Assembly (NCBI GenBank): GCA_036389715.1
Contig: DASVWH010000137.1
Coordinates: 1 to 37,387 of the forward strand
DNA length: 37,387 nt
From: DASVWH01 sp036389715
GTDB taxonomy: Bacteria > Acidobacteriota > Blastocatellia > Pyrinomonadales > Pyrinomonadaceae
Direction of reading: 5' to 3'
Part shown: in pieces, positions 30,483-37,387 of the stretch
How the letters are laid out: the number at the start of each line of letters is the position of its first letter
Numbering within the stretch: position 1 is the stretch's first letter
The notes under the pieces: generated by a model
What the model saw: only the letters and a program-made list of their open reading frames with translations
What the model was told of the DNA's origin: nothing
Database searches by the model: none
Program-made: the position numbers and the translations under genes

Positions 30483-32525
30483 TCACGCGCCTGTTTTCAA
30501 ATGGCTGTCGAACCAGTTGAGCACGGTCTTGTACCAGAGTTCCGAGTTCTGCGGTTTCAAAATCCAGTGGCCCTCGTCGGGGAAGATGACGAGCTTGGAT
30601 TCGACGCCGCGCCGCTGGAGCGCCGTGAAGAGTTGCAGGCCCTCGCCGTAAGGCACGCGGTAATCCAGCTCGCCGTGAATGACGAGCATCGGCGTCTGGA
30701 AATTCCTGACGAACATGTGCGGCGACCAACGCTGGTACATCTCAGGATTGTCCCAGGGCGTGCCCTTAAACTCCCAGTCGGTGAACCAGAGCTCTTCGGT
30801 CGCGCCGTACATGCTGGTCAGGTTAAAGACGCCCGCGTGCGAGACGAGGGCCTTGAAACGGAAACGCTTATCGTTGTTGTGGCCTTCGAGCCAGTTGACC
30901 ATGTAGCCGCCGTAAGAGCCGCCCGCCGCGCCGATGCGCTCCTTGTCCACATAGCCCTGCGAGATGATGTAGGCGACGCCGTTCATGATGTCCGTGTAGG
31001 CCTTGCCGCCCCAGTCGCCCGAAATCTCGTCCGTGAACTTCTGCCCGTAGCCGGTCGAGCCGCGCGGGTTCGGCATGAAGACCACGTAGCCCGCGGCGGC
31101 GAAAACCTGCGGGTTCCAACGATAACCCCAGTTGTTATTCCAGGCTCCCTGCGGCCCGCCGTGGACCAGCACGATGAGCGGCCACTTCTGCGACGCAGTG
31201 AAATTCGCAGGCTTGACGACCCAGCCCGCGACCTTCGCCCCGCCCGCCCCCTCGAAGGAGACGGACTCGGCCGGTTGAAGATTAAAGCGCGAGATGAAGG
31301 CGTCGTTGGTGTGTGTGATTTGAGTGACGCCGCTGCCGTCCGCATTGGCGCGGAAAATCTCGGTCGGCTGCGTCGCGCTGTTGCGCGTGAAGACGATGGT
31401 GCGGCCGTCGCGGCTGATCTTGACATCGTCGTTGAAGCCGTCGGCGATGACCTTGCTAATCGCCCCGCCGTCAACCGGGATGGAATAGACTGGCTGCAAC
31501 CCGCGCTCGCCCGAGGTGAAATAGATCTTCTTACCGTCGGCGGTAAACGCGATGCTCTCGACGTAGGCGTCCAGCTTCTCCGTGATCGAGCGCGATTTGC
31601 CGGTGTTGCGGTCGTAGAGCATCAACTGCCAGCGGTCGCTCTCGAAGCCGGGGCGGGCCTGCGCGCGATAGGCTATGTAGCGGCCGTCGGGCGAGAAGAC
31701 GGGCGAGAGGTCCGCCGCCAGGTTGCTGCCGGTGATGCGCGCCGCTTCGCCGCCCGCGACCGGCACGACGAAGAGGTCCGCGTTGGTCGAAGTGGCTTCG
31801 ACCTTGTCCGTGTTGCGCGCGAAGACCAGCTTGGTCGAGTCCGGCGAGAAGTCGTAGTCGGTCGGCCCGCCCAGGCTGAACGGCGGGGCGTCGTAATCGC
31901 CCGGCGTCAGGTCTCGCGCTTCGCCGCCGTCGGCCGGAACGACGAAGATGTGCGAGCGTTTGCCTTCCTTGTAGGTGTTCCAGTGACGAAAGAGCAGGCG
32001 GTCGGCCACCTTCGCCTTGACCTTGCTCTCCTCGGCCTGCTGCGTGCGCTGGCGGTTACACTCGGCGGTCGTGCATTCTGGATAGATTTCGGAGACGAAA
32101 GCGAGCATCCTGCCGTCGGGCGACCAGACGGGATCGCCCGCGCCGGTCGCGAGGTTCGTGACCTTCTTAATCTCGCCGCTGGCGATGTCAATGGTTTGAA
32201 TCTGCCCGCCGCTGACGAAGGCCAGCCTGCGGCCGTCGGGCGACCAGCGGGGCGTGCTCGCGGAGCTTGCGCCGTTGGTCAACTGGCGAGGCTCTGCGCC
32301 GCCGGCGGCCGGTATCAGATAAATCTGTGTGAAGCTGCGGTTGGCCGCCATGTTTACGTCCGTGATGGTATAGGCGATCATCCGGCCGTCGGGCGAGAGT
32401 TGCGGGTCGCTGACGCGCCGAACTTTGAGCAGTTCGTTGACGGTAAACTGTGAAGTCGCCTGGCCCGCGACGGCTGACGCGAGCGCGAGCACAACAATCA
32501 ACACCGGGATGACGAAGCGTCTCAT
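30483..32525 (-). CDS. Exported S9 family peptidase (prolyl oligopeptidase type)
   Basis: A 680-residue serine peptidase. Signal peptide about 1-22 (MRRFVIPVLIVVLALASAVAG). A TolB/DPP-IV-like beta-propeller (about 30-400) with repeated SPDGR motifs (LSPDGRMIAY, WSPDGRRLAF, FSPDGRYIAY) gates the active site. The C-terminal alpha/beta-hydrolase domain has VLVHGGPQGAWNN (oxyanion region), the nucleophile S537 in GGSYGGYM, D621 in GELDYRVP and H653 in DEGHWI. Such enzymes remove dipeptides or acylated residues from peptides in the periplasm or outside. GAGG precedes the ATG by 5 nt. An octamer palindrome lies upstream and an ATTTACC element downstream. Confidence 0.94.
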   Translation of the reverse strand: MRRFVIPVLIVVLALASAVAGQATSQFTVNELLKVRRVSDPQLSPDGRMIAYTITDVNMAANRSFTQIYLIPAAGGAEPRQLTNGASSASTPRWSPDGRRLAFVSGGQIQTIDIASGEIKKVTNLATGAGDPVWSPDGRMLAFVSEIYPECTTAECNRQRTQQAEESKVKAKVADRLLFRHWNTYKEGKRSHIFVVPADGGEARDLTPGDYDAPPFSLGGPTDYDFSPDSTKLVFARNTDKVEATSTNADLFVVPVAGGEAARITGSNLAADLSPVFSPDGRYIAYRAQARPGFESDRWQLMLYDRNTGKSRSITEKLDAYVESIAFTADGKKIYFTSGERGLQPVYSIPVDGGAISKVIADGFNDDVKISRDGRTIVFTRNSATQPTEIFRANADGSGVTQITHTNDAFISRFNLQPAESVSFEGAGGAKVAGWVVKPANFTASQKWPLIVLVHGGPQGAWNNNWGYRWNPQVFAAAGYVVFMPNPRGSTGYGQKFTDEISGDWGGKAYTDIMNGVAYIISQGYVDKERIGAAGGSYGGYMVNWLEGHNNDKRFRFKALVSHAGVFNLTSMYGATEELWFTDWEFKGTPWDNPEMYQRWSPHMFVRNFQTPMLVIHGELDYRVPYGEGLQLFTALQRRGVESKLVIFPDEGHWILKPQNSELWYKTVLNWFDSHLKTGA

Positions 32526-32569
32526 AGGGTCCTCTTTTCTTCTTTATTTGATAGCATATTACATCAACG

Positions 32570-32677
32570 CGCGGCATTCCGCGATTGATTCATTGATTAA
32601 TTGATTCATTTAATCATTTAATAATTCACCGGGTAGTTCGATGAATCGACGAGTAAATGAATCAATGATTACATTCT
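32570..32677. repeat. Octamer-phased element between divergent genes
   Basis: From 32584 the sequence reads in 8-nt steps: ATTGATTC, ATTGATTA, ATTGATTC, ATTTAATC, ATTTAATA, ATTCACCG, then inverted-type units GATGAATC, GACGAGTA, AATGAATC, AATGATTA to 32671. At 32624-32647 it matches 20 of 24 bases of the 29546-29569 loop region (ATTCAC, three variable bases, GTAGTTC, one variable base, ATGAATC). A small CGCGG-CATT-CCGCG hairpin (32570-32583) abuts it. Pairing between arms is looser than in the 29492 copy. Confidence 0.75.
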
Positions 32678-32705
32678 TTCCTCTTGCTCTTCGGGGGCTG
32701 ACTAT

Positions 32706-34052
32706 TTGACGAGACGAATTATCTGCTCTGTGCTCAGGCTGGCGCTGCGCCTCTTCTTCCGCCGTGTAGAGGTCGCCGGGCTTGAGCGCGTGCCGCTGGA
32801 GAGTCCGGTGATCTTCGTCATCAATCATCCGAACGGGCTGGTTGACCCGGCCTTCATCCTGGCCAAAGCGCCGCGGCGCGTCTCTTTTCTGGCCAAAGCG
32901 CCGCTCTTTCGGATGCCGCTAATCAGCTACTTCGTGCGTGCGCTGGATTCGCTTCCGGTCTACAGGCGACAGGACGAGGGCGAGGATGTCTCGCGCAACC
33001 GTGAGACCTTCGAGCAGGCGCGCCGGTTGCTGGAGCGCGGCGGCACGCTGGCCATCTGTCCCGAAGGCGTGTCGCACGACGAGCCGCGGCTCCGGCCGCT
33101 CAAGTCAGGAACGGCACGGATTGCGCTCGGCGCGGCCTCTCAAGGAGAGGGAGTGGACCTGAAGATAGTTCCGGCCGGGCTCTACTACACCTCGAAGACG
33201 ACCTTCCGCAGTTCCGCACTGCTCTACTTCGGCGAGCCGCTCAAGGTTCTGCCCGTCTCGCTCGACGAGAATAACGAGCCGCCGCGCGAGGCCGTGCAGG
33301 AATTGTCGGAGCGCATCGAGCGGGCGCTGCGCAAGGTGATGCTGGACGCCGGACACGCCGAAGCGCTCGCGACCATCAGCAGGGCCGAGAGAATCTTCTC
33401 GTCGGAAACAGAGGCGGCGGGCGGCAAGCCGAGCCTTGAGCGCGAGTTGATGCTCCGCCAGCGCTTCATCGAAGGCTACGCTTTTCACCTGGCGAATTCG
33501 CCCGAACGCCTCGCGCACCTCGATGCGCGCATCAGTCGCTACGAAGAGGAGCTGGCCCAGGCCGGGCTCGACCCGCACGAGCTGTCCGCCCCTTCGTCGA
33601 GGGGCTCGGTCGCCTTTCAACTCATCACGCGCGCGGTCCTGGTTCTCCTGATCGCGCCCTTCGCGCTGCTCGGCGCGGTCATTCATTACCCGGCTTACCG
33701 GCTCGCTGGCTTCAGCGCCGTCCGGTTCTCACAAAACGGCGAGGACATCGTCTCGACCATCAAGATTCTCGCGTCCATGCTGCTCTTCCCGCTGACGTGG
33801 GGCGCGGCGGCCTTGCTCTTATTCAAGCTGCTCGGGTGGGCCGGGGTCGCCCTCGGCCTGCTCGTCGTGCCGCTGACGGGCTACGCGGCCGTGCGCTTTT
33901 ATGAAGAGTTCGACCGCTTTGTCGGCACGGCCAGGGCCATCGCCTTCTTCGTCACCCGCCGCTGGTTCTTCAAGCGGCTGATAGTCGAGCGCCGCGCGAT
34001 TCACGAAGAGATTCTCGCGCTCGGCGAAGAGGCCGCAAACGCCGTGTCGTAA
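32706..34052 (+). CDS. PlsC-type lysophospholipid/glycerol-phosphate acyltransferase
   Basis: A 448-residue membrane acyltransferase. The catalytic block reads INHPNGLVDPAF, with H41 and D47 separated by five residues, as in the GPAT group with NHxNxxVDP motifs rather than the usual HX4D. Block III is present as LAICPEGVSHDEP (P119-E120-G121), and an acyl-acceptor region lies near DSLPVYRRQDEGED. A central helical stretch and three to four C-terminal hydrophobic helices (about 301-325 and 345-395) follow, giving a protein longer than simple PlsC. It probably acylates glycerol-3-phosphate or a lysolipid. Start TTG 32706, with GGGGG about 8 nt upstream, gives a normal N-terminus. It ends 17 nt from the convergent CRTAC1 gene. 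Confidence 0.87.
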   Translation: MTRRIICSVLRLALRLFFRRVEVAGLERVPLESPVIFVINHPNGLVDPAFILAKAPRRVSFLAKAPLFRMPLISYFVRALDSLPVYRRQDEGEDVSRNRETFEQARRLLERGGTLAICPEGVSHDEPRLRPLKSGTARIALGAASQGEGVDLKIVPAGLYYTSKTTFRSSALLYFGEPLKVLPVSLDENNEPPREAVQELSERIERALRKVMLDAGHAEALATISRAERIFSSETEAAGGKPSLERELMLRQRFIEGYAFHLANSPERLAHLDARISRYEEELAQAGLDPHELSAPSSRGSVAFQLITRAVLVLLIAPFALLGAVIHYPAYRLAGFSAVRFSQNGEDIVSTIKILASMLLFPLTWGAAALLLFKLLGWAGVALGLLVVPLTGYAAVRFYEEFDRFVGTARAIAFFVTRRWFFKRLIVERRAIHEEILALGEEAANAVS

Positions 34053-34069
34053 CTCCTCTGCGCTTAATT

Positions 34070-35923
34070 TCAGCGCGCCGGAGCTGCCGCTGAAGGCTGT
34101 GGCGACGGCTGCGGCTGTTCCACCCTGACAAAGACGATGGGCTCGGCAGCGATGATGCCTTTGCCTTCCTGAATGGCGATTGACTGGTTGGGCTTAACGT
34201 CCGGGATGGTCTCGACCTGCCCGCTGGGCCAGACGATTTCGAGGGTCACACCCTTCGCCGGATCGCTCCGGCCGAGGCCGAAGGTCAGCGGCAGCTCGTT
34301 CTGCGAGCAGTAGCTTGAGCCCGTCTTGACGACGCTCAACTGTTTCGCGCCGCCCTGCGCCCTGAGCGTGATTGCAGCGCCGATGCCGTCGCGGTTCGAC
34401 TTCGTGCCGACTGTCCTGATGCGCAGCAGATCGTTCTGATTGCCGTTCTCGTTGCGCAGCAGGCGGGCCGGGCCGTTGTTGGTCGTCAGCAGGAGGTCCA
34501 GGTCTCCGTCATTATCTATGTCGCCGTAGGCCGCGCCGCGCCCGACGATGGCGCGCTGGAGCGCACGCCCGAGCCTCGGCGTCGCTTCCTCGAACTTCTT
34601 CTTGCCCCTGTTGCGGAAGAGGTGCGGCGGCTGTGCGTACCTGACGTTGGGCTGGACCACATTGATGTCGTCGGAGACGTGCCCGTTGGCCGCGAAGATG
34701 TCGAGCAGCCCGTCCAGGTCATAGTCGAAGAAGAAGGTCGCAAACGTCAGCGATTGGGCCGACATCTTGCCGATGCCCGAAGCCCCCGCTTCGTCCGTGA
34801 AGAGCCCCGTCCCGTCGTTGCGGTAGAGCGCCATGCTCTCGTTCGTGAAGTTACCGATAATCAGGCTCTGGCGACCCGAGCCGTCGTAGTCGCCCGCGTC
34901 TACCCCCATCCCTGCGCGCGGCGTACCGGCCTCGCTGAAGGCGACGCCCGCCGTAATCGCTTCGTCCGTGAACGTCCCGTTACCGTTGTTCTTGTAGAGC
35001 TTGTTGGGCTCCGTATCGTTGGCGACGAAGAGGTCGGGCAGGCGGTCGTTGTTGTAATCGAGGACGGCGACGCCGAGCGATTTGCTGGTCGGGTCGTTTA
35101 AGCCCGCGCGCTGGGTCGCGTTCTCAAACGTGCCGTTGCCGCGATTGTGATAGAGGGTTGCGCTCTGGCCCTTGTAAGCCTGCGGCGTGCAGTAAGACTT
35201 GTTCTTGTTGTCGAGCGAGCAATACTGGTCCTTCTCGACGGACCATTCGACGTAGTTGCAGACGAAGAGGTCCAGCTTGCCGTCCCGGTCGTAGTCGAAC
35301 CAGGCGGCGCTGGTCGAAAAGCCGGGGTCGCCGACGCCCGCCCTCGCGGTTACGTCCGCGAACCTGCCTCCGCCCAGATTGCGGAAGAGATGGTTAGGGC
35401 CGACGGCCGTGACGTAGATGTCCGCGTTGCCGTCGTTGTCATAATCGGCGATGGCGCAGCCGAGGCCGTACATCTCGACGGCCAGCCCGGCCGCGCCCGT
35501 CACGTCCGTAAACGTCCCGTTCTTGTTGTTGTGATAGAGGGCCAGAAAGGTCTTCGGGCCCTTGCGCTCGGGCCAGTTAGTAGAGTTGACGAGCAGGATG
35601 TCCTGCCAGCCGTCGTTGTCGTAGTCCAGAAAAGCGCAGCCCGCGCCGAGCGTTTCCGGCAGATACTTCTTGCCGAAAGCGCCGCTGTTATGCTTAAAGC
35701 GGATTCCGGCCTGGACCGTGATGTCCGTGAACTCGATTGGGCCGGAGGGCCGCGGCGCTTCTGCCGGGGCGGGGGCCTGCTGCGCAGTGCTTCCGGGCGT
35801 CACGGCCGCGCCCGTCGCAGCCTCGGCATTCGCCTGCTGGTTCTGGTTGGCATCCTTCACGCAGCCGACGAAAAGCAGGGGGATGAAAAGAGTAATAGCG
35901 CAAACAATCCGGGTCAATCGCAT
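34070..35923 (-). CDS. CRTAC1/ASPIC-UnbV lipoprotein with FG-GAP repeats
   Basis: About 617 residues. The start ATG 35923 has AAGG 8 nt upstream and yields a lipoprotein signal ending LFVGC (lipid-attached C21), followed by a Gln/Ala/Pro linker. A seven-bladed FG-GAP/VCBS beta-propeller follows, with calcium-binding DYDNDG-type loops (FLDYDNDGWQDILL, IADYDNDGNADIYV, WFDYDRDGKLDLFV, VLDYNNDRLPDLFV). The C-terminal ASPIC/UnbV domain contains NRDGIGAAI, VVKTGSSYCSQNELPLTFGLG and VTLEIVWPSGQVE. These proteins are cell-surface or periplasmic and common in Acidobacteriota, mostly of unknown role. The 62-residue coiled-coil gene and the RnfD-like gene lie upstream on the same strand. Confidence 0.92.
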   Translation of the reverse strand: MRLTRIVCAITLFIPLLFVGCVKDANQNQQANAEAATGAAVTPGSTAQQAPAPAEAPRPSGPIEFTDITVQAGIRFKHNSGAFGKKYLPETLGAGCAFLDYDNDGWQDILLVNSTNWPERKGPKTFLALYHNNKNGTFTDVTGAAGLAVEMYGLGCAIADYDNDGNADIYVTAVGPNHLFRNLGGGRFADVTARAGVGDPGFSTSAAWFDYDRDGKLDLFVCNYVEWSVEKDQYCSLDNKNKSYCTPQAYKGQSATLYHNRGNGTFENATQRAGLNDPTSKSLGVAVLDYNNDRLPDLFVANDTEPNKLYKNNGNGTFTDEAITAGVAFSEAGTPRAGMGVDAGDYDGSGRQSLIIGNFTNESMALYRNDGTGLFTDEAGASGIGKMSAQSLTFATFFFDYDLDGLLDIFAANGHVSDDINVVQPNVRYAQPPHLFRNRGKKKFEEATPRLGRALQRAIVGRGAAYGDIDNDGDLDLLLTTNNGPARLLRNENGNQNDLLRIRTVGTKSNRDGIGAAITLRAQGGAKQLSVVKTGSSYCSQNELPLTFGLGRSDPAKGVTLEIVWPSGQVETIPDVKPNQSIAIQEGKGIIAAEPIVFVRVEQPQPSPQPSAAAPAR

Positions 35924-36238
35924 CTTGCTCACCTTGCTCGAAGAATACCTTGCCGCTGCCGCTTGAGACTCCGGCCGAGTAATCCCGCCTTTCTCCGGCC
36001 TTCCCGCGGGTGCATCCGCTGGAGGCGCGGGCTTACCATTCAGCTGACTGCTTTTTTTTGATTGTTATGGTCGGAATGAAACTGCCGTGAGCGTTCAGGT
36101 TATGACTTTGGAGCCGTTTCATCAATCCTCTCTGTTTCGTCGGAGGAGTGGCGCTCGGAACCGGCGAGCCGCCGAAGCCGGGCGAGCCGCGCAAGACCTG
36201 CGACTGACCGTCTCCGGCGCGGCCCGCAAGGCTACCCG
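35924..36238. other. 315-nt intergenic region with T-run and direct repeat
   Basis: I see no supported gene. A plus-strand run of eight T (36052-36059) is an A tract upstream of the CRTAC1 gene, not a terminator for it. GGCGAGCCGC occurs at 36163-36172 and 36181-36190, an 18-nt-spaced direct repeat. CCCGC (36003-36007) faces GCGGG (36027-36031). A 65-codon plus-strand frame (36087-36284) overlaps the coiled-coil gene and looks spurious. Confidence 0.5.
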
Positions 36239-36427
36239 CTACTTGGCAAGTATCCTTTCCTGGTTGGCGAGAATCTGCCTTTGATTCTCCTCCATCCGGG
36301 CCTGGTTGGCGAGAATCTGTTCGAGTCTATCCTGATTCTTCTTGATGTCCTCTTGATTCCGCTTGATCTCCTCCTGATTTGCCATGATCTTTTCCTGGTT
36401 GGCAATTACCTGATTGTCGTCTGCCAT
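36239..36427 (-). CDS. 62-residue parallel coiled-coil protein with Asn-layer heptads
   Basis: The whole protein is heptad repeats. NQ recurs at residues 5, 10, 17, 24, 31, 41, 48 and 55, and hydrophobic residues at 7/8, 14, 21, 28, 35, 38/39, 45, 52/53 and 59/60. In residues 7-34 the units read (V/I)-x-x-N-Q-(E/D)-x, placing Ile at position a and Asn at d, a pattern known from trimeric coiled coils that hold an anion in the core. There is a phase shift near 36-41 and the later half uses I/L-L-A-N-Q. No signal peptide or membrane segment. GGAG lies 8 nt before the ATG and a near-consensus promoter is upstream, so I think it is a real gene. Function unknown. Confidence 0.72.
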   Translation of the reverse strand: MADDNQVIANQEKIMANQEEIKRNQEDIKKNQDRLEQILANQARMEENQRQILANQERILAK

Positions 36428-36495
36428 TTTATTAACTCCGGGGATTCTATGATTGTAGAGCTTAAGCCTCTTGTCATTCCGACAGGCTTGCGCGC

Positions 36496-36524
36496 ATGTT
36501 ATGAGGCGCGTGCGGCATTGTCAA
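36496..36524 (-). promoter_or_regulatory. Sigma70 promoter of the coiled-coil gene
   Basis: On the minus strand TTGACA (36524-36519), a 17-nt spacer and TAACAT (36501-36496). The consensus -35 and ideal spacing make this one of the best promoters in the window. It starts 25 nt after the RnfD-like stop and would give a leader of about 60 nt, so the coiled-coil gene need not depend on the RnfD transcript. Confidence 0.6.
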
Positions 36525-36548
36525 ACGAGCCCTAAATTCGGTAGCCGG

Positions 36549-37387
36549 TCAGCCCGGCTCCTGACGTTGGCGGCGCGAGGCCAGTGAAATCTCTATCAGG
36601 TTGGCGGTCGGACCGACGATGAAGAGCGCGTAGTAGGGAGCGTGCACGACCTGCATCAGCCGCAGCGCAGTCTCGACCAGCGCGACGCAGAAGGCCACGG
36701 CGCATTGCCCCGCCTTTGAATGCACGGTCGTCTTCGGATCGGTAATCATGAAAAAGACGAAGAGCTGGTACATCGGGCCGGTGACGGGCGCGACCTCCGC
36801 CAGCCAGGCGTCGCCCGTCACCAGGCTGCGCAGGTAGGCGAACAGGAGAAACGAGACGACGTAGGTGAGCGTGATGTGAAAGCGCCTGATGCGCCAGAGG
36901 ATGAGCGAGCCGAGCGCCCAGACGACTATCATCGGCGCGAGATAGTTGCCCCAGTGAACGCTCAAGCTGGCCACCGTAAACGGCGCGAGAAAGAGCATCG
37001 CGCAGATGCCGAAGTTCGACGGGTTCCAGAGATGGCGGCCCCTGACGCGCAACACGTACTTCGACGTGATCGTAATCATACTGCACAGCGCGTAGGGCCA
37101 GACGGCGGGCGAGCGGACGAGAATGCCGACGCTGATGCCCGAGATGTAGGCGCTCGCCAGGTGCGGCCACTTGCCCGCGAAGAAACGCCCGAGCACGAGC
37201 TCCATTAGGATGGCCGTGACGATGGCCAGAGCCGTCTTCGGATAGCTCTCCAGCATCCCGAAGGAGAGCTGCCCGGCCAGCAGGATGCAGGTGATGAAGA
37301 CCGGGACGACGTAGCGGCCGTCGAAAAATGAGCGCGACGATTGCAGCTTCGGCGGCGCTGCTGCGCCTCCGGGCGCTTGCTCGATGT
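36549..37387 (-). CDS. RnfD/NqrB-like membrane protein, 5' end outside the window
   Basis: The frame stays open from the stop at 36549 to the window edge; at least 278 residues are present. From the visible start: a Gln/Pro/Ala-rich segment, FFDGRYVVPVFITCILL (TM), then eight or so further hydrophobic helices. RnfD-family signatures include RGRHLWNPSNFGICAML and FFMITDPKTTVHSKAGQ. RnfD is the ion-pump membrane subunit of the Rnf/Nqr redox complexes. I do not see the SGAT-type threonine motif to which FMN is covalently attached in canonical RnfD, and no other rnf gene is in view. It may be a stand-alone relative with a different electron path. Confidence 0.8.
   Translation of the reverse strand, partial: IEQAPGGAAAPPKLQSSRSFFDGRYVVPVFITCILLAGQLSFGMLESYPKTALAIVTAILMELVLGRFFAGKWPHLASAYISGISVGILVRSPAVWPYALCSMITITSKYVLRVRGRHLWNPSNFGICAMLFLAPFTVASLSVHWGNYLAPMIVVWALGSLILWRIRRFHITLTYVVSFLLFAYLRSLVTGDAWLAEVAPVTGPMYQLFVFFMITDPKTTVHSKAGQCAVAFCVALVETALRLMQVVHAPYYALFIVGPTANLIEISLASRRQRQEPG

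Noticed and set aside
30501..32453. 650-codon open frame antisense to the S9 peptidase
   Set aside because: It is a shadow of the peptidase gene. It lacks a ribosome-binding site and any recognisable motif, and is dominated by Arg, Ala, Val and Asp.
29492..32677. Direct and inverted repeats considered as a CRISPR array
   Set aside because: The units are contiguous 7-8-mers without spacers of 30 nt or so, arranged as palindromes, and no cas gene is present.
36087..36284. 65-codon plus-strand frame near the coiled-coil gene
   Set aside because: There is no ribosome-binding site, the composition is basic and low complexity, and it overlaps the better-supported minus-strand coiled-coil gene.

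Overview
This is a GC-rich bacterial chromosome segment with densely packed genes on both strands. I see no rRNA, tRNA, CRISPR array, phage gene, transposase or recognisable origin. The gene set fits Acidobacteriota, perhaps Blastocatellia: a Rrf2-regulated SufBCDSU operon, a CRTAC1/ASPIC-UnbV lipoprotein, DUF2071, an exported S9 peptidase, a TonB-C protein with a proline-rich linker, and meso-DAP-type MurE with a DAP decarboxylase. The taxonomic call is inference from gene content only.

Layout. 171-1370 is a TonB-like envelope protein, closed by a perfect hairpin. 1475-7696 is a complete SUF iron-sulfur operon (rrf2-sufB-sufC-sufD-sufS-sufU) with a good sigma70 promoter and a palindrome that may be the regulator's operator. 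7836-11486 is a 1216-residue secreted lamin-tail/nuclease/PKD protein with its own promoter and a very strong terminator. 11637-13938 pairs an OSBS/N-succinylamino-acid-racemase enolase with an M20 hydrolase. 14110-17948 holds exonuclease III, a membrane-anchored SDR, a histidine phosphatase and NnrD. 18123-22187 is a minus-strand block: a small unknown protein, a two-SIS-domain sugar-phosphate enzyme, an exported unknown and an exported N-acyl-D-amino-acid deacylase homologue. MurE (plus), an APC transporter and DAP decarboxylase (both minus) follow. 27359-32525 has a SnoaL-like protein, a small acidic protein with an ATP-grasp enzyme, DUF2071 and the S9 peptidase. The end holds a PlsC-type acyltransferase, the CRTAC1 lipoprotein, a 62-residue coiled-coil protein and an RnfD-like membrane protein cut by the window edge.

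How the genes relate. SUF assembles Fe-S clusters under a presumed Fe-S-sensing repressor. MurE, DAP decarboxylase, an amino-acid transporter, an N-acylamino acid racemase, an M20 amidohydrolase and an N-acyl-D-amino acid deacylase homologue together suggest DAP, D-amino-acid and peptidoglycan metabolism, though they are not one operon.

Most unusual feature. Many of the longer gaps between genes contain imperfect palindromes whose arms are built from short units repeating in strict 7- or 8-nt phase, although the units differ from gap to gap (ATTTACC, ATTGATTC-like, GGGGAAC-like). At least two subfamilies recur within the window: two octamer elements share an apical sequence, and two ATTTACC elements share a core and lie in the same orientation just upstream of a gene. 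They supply the sufS stop codon, occupy the space before sufU, sufC and nnrD (creating false N-terminal extensions in the last two), and duplicate the 3' end of the DUF2071 gene. I regard this phased-palindrome system as the best candidate for something not properly described.
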